Shown in pieces: positions 6,683 through 9,631 of a DNA stretch of 9,631 bases. Origin of the DNA: Betaproteobacteria bacterium (GTDB lineage Bacteria > Pseudomonadota > Gammaproteobacteria > Burkholderiales > SG8-41); assembly GCA_029883965.1 (NCBI GenBank), contig JAOUIN010000075.1, forward strand, positions 1 to 9,631, given 5' to 3'. Position numbers and translations under genes: made by a program. Each line of letters starts with the position of its first letter. Positions within the stretch are counted from its first letter, which is position 1. The notes beneath the pieces are model-generated. The model was not told where the DNA came from, did not search any database, and worked only from the letters and a program-made list of their open reading frames with translations.

Positions 6683-7669
6683 TTAGTTGTCGTCATATAT
6701 CTCGCGGTTCCAGCAGTTCGGCGGTTTTTTGCCTTCAAGCAGGGCGAGGATGTTGTCGACCACGACGTTGGCCATTGCCGCGCGCAGTTCGGTGATGGCG
6801 CTGCCGGTGTGGGGCGTCATCACCACATTTTCCATTTTCAGCAGGTCGGCATGCGGTTTGGGCTCGTGTTCAAATACGTCGAGCCCGGCACCGGCGATGC
6901 GCCGGTCATGCAGCGCCCGCACGAGCGCTTCCTCGTCAATCAGCGGTCCGCGTGCGCTGTTGATCAGGTAGGCGCTGGGTTTCATGCGGCCGAATGTTTC
7001 GTCGTTGAACAGGTGCTTTGATTCCGGTGTCAGCCGGGCGTGTATGGAAACAATGTCCGACTTGGCGAGCAGTTGTTGAAACGGCACCCACGTGAGTTTC
7101 AGCGCCTTTTCCTCATCGGGCGGCAGCTGTTTGGGATCGTAATAGATGACTTTCAGCTTGAACGCGTGGGCGCGTGCGGCAGCGGCCTGGCCGACGCCGC
7201 CCATGCCGACGATGCCCAGCGTCTTGCCGGTGAGTCCGCGGCCTTCCATGTAGCGCGACTGCGAACCCGGAAACGTGCCGCTGCGCAACAGGCGATCACC
7301 CTCGGTGACGCGGCGTACCAGCGACAGCAGCAGGCCCCAGGCCAGATCCGCGGTGGCATCGTTCAGCAGCAGCGCCGGAATGACCGTTACCGGGATCTTG
7401 CGCGCTGTCGCGGCAGCGACGTCGATATCCGCCGGGGTGATGGTCATCGAGGCGATGGCCTGCAGCTTGAGATTGGCGTTGACTACCGCGGCATCAATGT
7501 GATCATGCAGGAGGCAAAACAGGATGTCATTGCTGCGGACGGCTTCGATCAGTTCCGTCTTCGTCATGATGTGCAGCGGATCCGGATTCATGCTGACTTC
7601 GGCCACCTCTTTCAGACGGTCGATGGCGCCCTGGGCAACGGGCTGGGTGATGTAGATGCGTGCAGGCAT
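6683..7669 (-). CDS. D-2-hydroxyacid dehydrogenase, glyoxylate/hydroxypyruvate reductase-like, atypical substrate loop
   Basis: A 328-residue NAD(P)-dependent dehydrogenase. Its Rossmann motif is G155-M-G-G-V-G160 with D178 after beta-2, and the catalytic residues are R240 (N-S-A-R-G-P), E269 (F-E-H-E-P) and H287 (T-P-H-T-G-S). The D-A-T-A-D-L-A-W-G-L-L-L block (104-115) is typical of the GyaR/GhrB branch. The usual substrate loop, roughly S-N-x-G-x-G-x-D-x-I-D, is replaced by S-M-T-I-T-P-A-D-I-D (74-83). It lacks the glycines whose backbone normally holds the substrate carboxylate, so specificity may differ from glyoxylate reductase. No strong Shine-Dalgarno precedes the ATG (only AAGA-like). 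It lies 86 nt downstream of the AhpD-like selenoprotein gene and 45 nt upstream of the CtBP-type dehydrogenase. Confidence 0.92.
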   Translation of the reverse strand: MPARIYITQPVAQGAIDRLKEVAEVSMNPDPLHIMTKTELIEAVRSNDILFCLLHDHIDAAVVNANLKLQAIASMTITPADIDVAAATARKIPVTVIPALLLNDATADLAWGLLLSLVRRVTEGDRLLRSGTFPGSQSRYMEGRGLTGKTLGIVGMGGVGQAAAARAHAFKLKVIYYDPKQLPPDEEKALKLTWVPFQQLLAKSDIVSIHARLTPESKHLFNDETFGRMKPSAYLINSARGPLIDEEALVRALHDRRIAGAGLDVFEHEPKPHADLLKMENVVMTPHTGSAITELRAAMANVVVDNILALLEGKKPPNCWNREIYDDN

Positions 7670-7734
7670 GTTTCAGTCTTATGATTGTTTCGGGTCTTCC
7701 AATTTTAATCCGGGAATGCACTCTGAGACACATG

Positions 7735-7752
7735 CCGGGAAATTCATCCCGG
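7735..7752 (-). other. Small hairpin just after the selenoprotein stop codon
   Basis: CCGGGA (7735-7740) and TCCCGG (7747-7752) form a 6-bp stem with a 6-nt loop, beginning 3 nt past the TAA at 7756-7758 on the minus strand. No U tract follows, so it is not a standard terminator; mRNA processing or protection is possible. A second CCGGGA-like copy (7711-7716) could pair alternatively with the first arm. Confidence 0.35.
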
Positions 7753-7755
7753 TTG

Positions 7756-8388
7756 TTATTTGTTCTGCTTGCAAACCACGCAGGCGTATTCTTCCAAAGT
7801 TTTTCGTGTCACTCCGACTGCGCCGCGCTGGCGCTGGTTGTACTCGGTGCTCTCAAGCTCGGTACGGAATGAATCGTTTAGCCGGTTGATCATGTTAAAC
7901 ATCGAGCAGGCGAGGGAAATTTCCACGATTTCAGCATCGCTGAACTCCTTGCGCAATGCATCCCAGACCTTGTTGTCGCGTTTCGCGGTGTTCAGCGTCA
8001 TCGCCTCCGACCACGCAATAGCAGCCTTTTCCCTGTCCGTGAACAGCGGACTTGCCCTGAAGTCGCCCTTGAGCGCATCGAACTCTTCGTCTTTCAGACC
8101 CAGTGCTTGACCAAGCACGTAATTGTGTTCCGTTCAGTAGTGGCAGTCGTTGATGGTCGATGTCTTCAGTACCGCGAGATTGCGCAGCCGCACTGCCGAC
8201 ACCGCGCCGGCATCAGGCTGGCGCACTGCGGCGATGAACGGCAGGATCCAGCGCGCAACATAGGGGCTGTGCGCGAGTATCCGCATCAGGTTGGCGGTGC
8301 GGCCGAGCATCTTGTTGGAGGCTTCAAACAGGTCCTTCGCCGGGCCGGTGGCTTCGTCATCGGTAATGCCGCGTAAGCGTTGGCTCAT
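7756..8388 (-). CDS. AhpD-like / CMD family selenoprotein with CxxU motif (TGA 8134-8136 read as Sec)
   Basis: This is one 210-residue reading frame containing a single in-frame TGA at codon 85, which I read as selenocysteine. The CMD/AhpD fold starts with a helical region (residues 1-60) and R-L-R-N-L-A-V-L-K-T-S-T-I-N-D, then reaches C82-H-Y-U85-T-E-H-N and V-L-G-Q-A-L-G-L. In homologues the second position of this redox motif is Cys (C-x-Y-C). Clear family sequence continues in the same frame for 125 codons after the TGA to a TAA at 7756, including a C-terminal C203-V-V-C206. A likely SECIS follows the TGA. AhpD-type proteins are thiol peroxidases or reductases, and Sec would raise reactivity toward peroxides or disulfides. 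The ATG overlaps the upstream stop (ATGA, 8388-8385) with GAGGAT ahead of it. The alternative is a nonsense mutation or sequencing error, which would leave two fragments. Confidence 0.85.
8103..8118 (-). promoter_or_regulatory. Putative bacterial SECIS element for the AhpD-like selenoprotein
   Basis: On the coding strand, GTGCTT (8118-8113), loop GGTC (8112-8109) and AAGCAC (8108-8103) make a perfect 6-bp hairpin. Its loop begins 21 nt after the TGA at 8134-8136. As I know the bacterial SECIS model, it wants a short stem, a small apical loop with G in its first two positions, and roughly 16-37 nt from UGA to the loop; all three are met. GGUC also occurs, from memory, in the apical loop of the E. 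coli fdhF SECIS. The element lies inside the coding sequence (V-L-G-Q-A-L), as expected in bacteria. Binding by SelB is inferred, not shown. Confidence 0.72.
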
Positions 8389-9631
8389 GTCATCCTCACG
8401 TGTTGTGGTGCAGTGGATTCATTCGGCATCCAGCGTACGACGCCGGATACCCCGTTGACCGAAACCATGGAACCCTCGGGTATGCGCTGCGTGGCGTTGT
8501 CCGCCCCCAGCACCATGGGGATGCCGCGTTCGCGCGCAAGCGAGGCCAGGTGCGACGTACTGCCGCCGAGTTCGGCGACGACACCGGCCACGCGCTGCAG
8601 GATCTGCGACAGTGCCGGGCCCGCCATCTTGGTGACCAGGATGGAGCCCGGCGCCACGCGCGTCAGTTCGCATTCGCAGTTGATGACGCAGGCGAGGCCG
8701 GACGTCCAGCCGGCGCCTGCAGGCTGGCCGCGCAGATGCGGGTGGCCCTGCCAGGCTTCGTCGGAGGCATGCGTCTCTTCAGGCTCCAGATGCAAGGGCC
8801 GTGACTGCAGCAGCTTGAAGCCCTTGTCATCCATGGCCCATTCGATTTCAACGGCCATGCCCATCAGTTTTTCGATTTGACCGACGTACCGGCCCAGTTC
8901 AGCGGCCTGTGCCGGCGTCAGGCAGGGATCGGCGACCTTGCGCGTGCGCGGGGCGAGGGCGGGGCGGTGCGCACAGCTCAGCGCATGGTATTGCGTCGGC
9001 GCAGCGACGGTTTCCTTGAGCACGGCATCGCGATCCAGCACGTAGCGATCCGGTGTGACTTCACCCTGTGCAATGGCAGCGCCCAGTCCCGGCGTCGCGT
9101 TGATCAGCATGTCGCCGCCCGCCGTCTGGCTCAATGCACCGCCGGCGGCACGTGCCTGGACCAGCGGCTGGATGATCAGGCCCATCGCGGTTTCAGACGG
9201 GTCGATATCGTGGGTTGCCATGTAGCGCAGTGCGCGGGTCATCCACAATGCCGCCCAGCACGAGCGCACCGCCGTTAGGAATTCGGTTTCGTTTTCGAGA
9301 TCCAGGAAACTCTCGAATTGTCCGGCGAAGCTCGAGCCGTAACGGTCCTCGACCAGTGCCGAGGAACGCACGACGATAGGCGTGCCTGACTCTTCCACCA
9401 GCTGGCGCCATGCGGCGAGCAGCTGTGCCTCGATCTCGGGTGTGATGGGTTTGTCCATCAGGCCGAGTTTCATGTTCAGGGCGTGGCGGCGCGCCTGTGC
9501 TCCGTCTTCGGTGGCGAAAACGCTGCGCGCCGATTCCTCCAGGCCGAGCGCCTTGATCTGCAGGCGATAGGCTTCGGCATCGACGCAGAAGCCGCCGGGT
9601 GTGGGCAGGCCGGACTGTGCAAGCGTCGCAA
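8385..9631 (-). CDS. PEP synthase-like phosphotransferase (ATP-grasp + phosphohistidine swivel), 5' end outside window
   Basis: The frame is open to the window edge. The 52 codons before ATG 9473 encode the family N-terminus (S-G-L-P-T-P-G-G-F-C-V then A-Y-R), so the true start lies beyond 9631 and 414 residues are visible. The PPDK_N/PEP-synthase ATP-grasp domain shows V-V-R-S-S-A-L-V-E-D and F-A-G-Q-F-E-S-F, ending in E-I-E-W-A and L-L-Q-S-R-P. A swivel domain follows with G-G-S-T-S-H, whose His codon at 8550-8552 is the phosphorylated residue, then R-G-I-P-M-V-L-G. The protein stops about 54 residues after that His. The C-terminal PEP/pyruvate TIM barrel of true PEP synthase (about 790 aa) is therefore absent. 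ATP-dependent phosphoryl transfer via phosphohistidine is likely. The acceptor is unknown, and a separate subunit or a rifampicin-phosphotransferase-like scheme is possible. Its TGA overlaps the start of the selenoprotein gene by 4 nt. Confidence 0.88.
   Translation of the reverse strand, partial: ATLAQSGLPTPGGFCVDAEAYRLQIKALGLEESARSVFATEDGAQARRHALNMKLGLMDKPITPEIEAQLLAAWRQLVEESGTPIVVRSSALVEDRYGSSFAGQFESFLDLENETEFLTAVRSCWAALWMTRALRYMATHDIDPSETAMGLIIQPLVQARAAGGALSQTAGGDMLINATPGLGAAIAQGEVTPDRYVLDRDAVLKETVAAPTQYHALSCAHRPALAPRTRKVADPCLTPAQAAELGRYVGQIEKLMGMAVEIEWAMDDKGFKLLQSRPLHLEPEETHASDEAWQGHPHLRGQPAGAGWTSGLACVINCECELTRVAPGSILVTKMAGPALSQILQRVAGVVAELGGSTSHLASLARERGIPMVLGADNATQRIPEGSMVSVNGVSGVVRWMPNESTAPQHVRMT

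Noticed and set aside
4781..7021. A 746-codon open frame on the plus strand, antisense to the FAH and both dehydrogenase genes
   Set aside because: It runs opposite three genes with complete catalytic motifs. Its translation is rich in His, Asp, Arg and Gly with no recognisable domain, as expected from the complement of GC-rich coding sequence. It is long for a shadow frame, but I see no evidence of translation.
7756..8388. Two separate genes (84 aa at 8134-8388 and about 120 aa at 7756-8118) or a pseudogene
   Set aside because: Both parts belong to one CMD domain in one frame with no frameshift, the stop is TGA at the redox cysteine position, and a SECIS-like hairpin follows. The putative second start (GTG at 8118) lies inside the conserved motif and has no ribosome site.
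9471..9473. ATG 9473 as the start of the PEP-synthase-like gene
   Set aside because: The frame stays open to the window edge and the upstream 52 codons encode the conserved N-terminal PEP-synthase motif (S-G-L-P-T-P-G-G-F), so the real start is outside the window.

Overview
The window is about 60% GC, dense with genes, and looks like part of a proteobacterial chromosome, most likely betaproteobacterial. The pointers are a GTP-type PEP carboxykinase, a DUF3014 protein, a short lysine-rich protein beginning MAKPNY, and D-2-hydroxyacid dehydrogenase genes of the kind common in Burkholderiales-like genomes. The species cannot be named from sequence alone. No tRNA, rRNA, insertion sequence, phage gene or CRISPR array was seen, and no gene-free stretch exceeds 300 bases.

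Left block, plus strand (1-3652): the 3' part of pckG (gluconeogenesis) ends in a strong intrinsic terminator. Four genes follow in the same direction: a small basic protein, a zinc-ribbon protein with two membrane helices, a membrane-anchored DUF3014 protein, and a CDP-alcohol phosphatidyltransferase (phosphatidylserine synthase type, pssA). This half looks like ordinary core metabolism and envelope genes.

Right block, minus strand (3683-9631, transcribed right to left, convergent with pssA): a PEP-synthase-like protein with only ATP-grasp and phosphohistidine domains (its 5' end lies outside the window), an AhpD-like/carboxymuconolactone decarboxylase (CMD) family protein, a GhrB/GyaR-type 2-hydroxyacid dehydrogenase, a CtBP-type 2-hydroxyacid dehydrogenase, a fumarylacetoacetate hydrolase (FAH) family enzyme and, after a hairpin and an AT-rich gap, a Gfo/Idh/MocA oxidoreductase. 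The set suggests catabolism of a hydroxy-acid or sugar-acid type substrate, but the substrate cannot be read from the sequence.

The standout is the CMD gene at 7756-8388. Its frame is interrupted by one TGA (8134-8136) exactly where the second cysteine of the CxxC redox motif belongs (C-H-Y-TGA-T-E-H-N). Homology runs in frame on both sides, and a 6-bp stem with a GGUC loop starts 15 nt after the TGA, as expected for a bacterial SECIS. I read it as one 210-residue selenoprotein with a CxxU centre, translationally coupled (ATGA overlap) to the phosphotransferase-like gene. Conventional annotation would split it into two short genes or call it a pseudogene. The Sec machinery (selA, selB, selC, selD) is not in the window.
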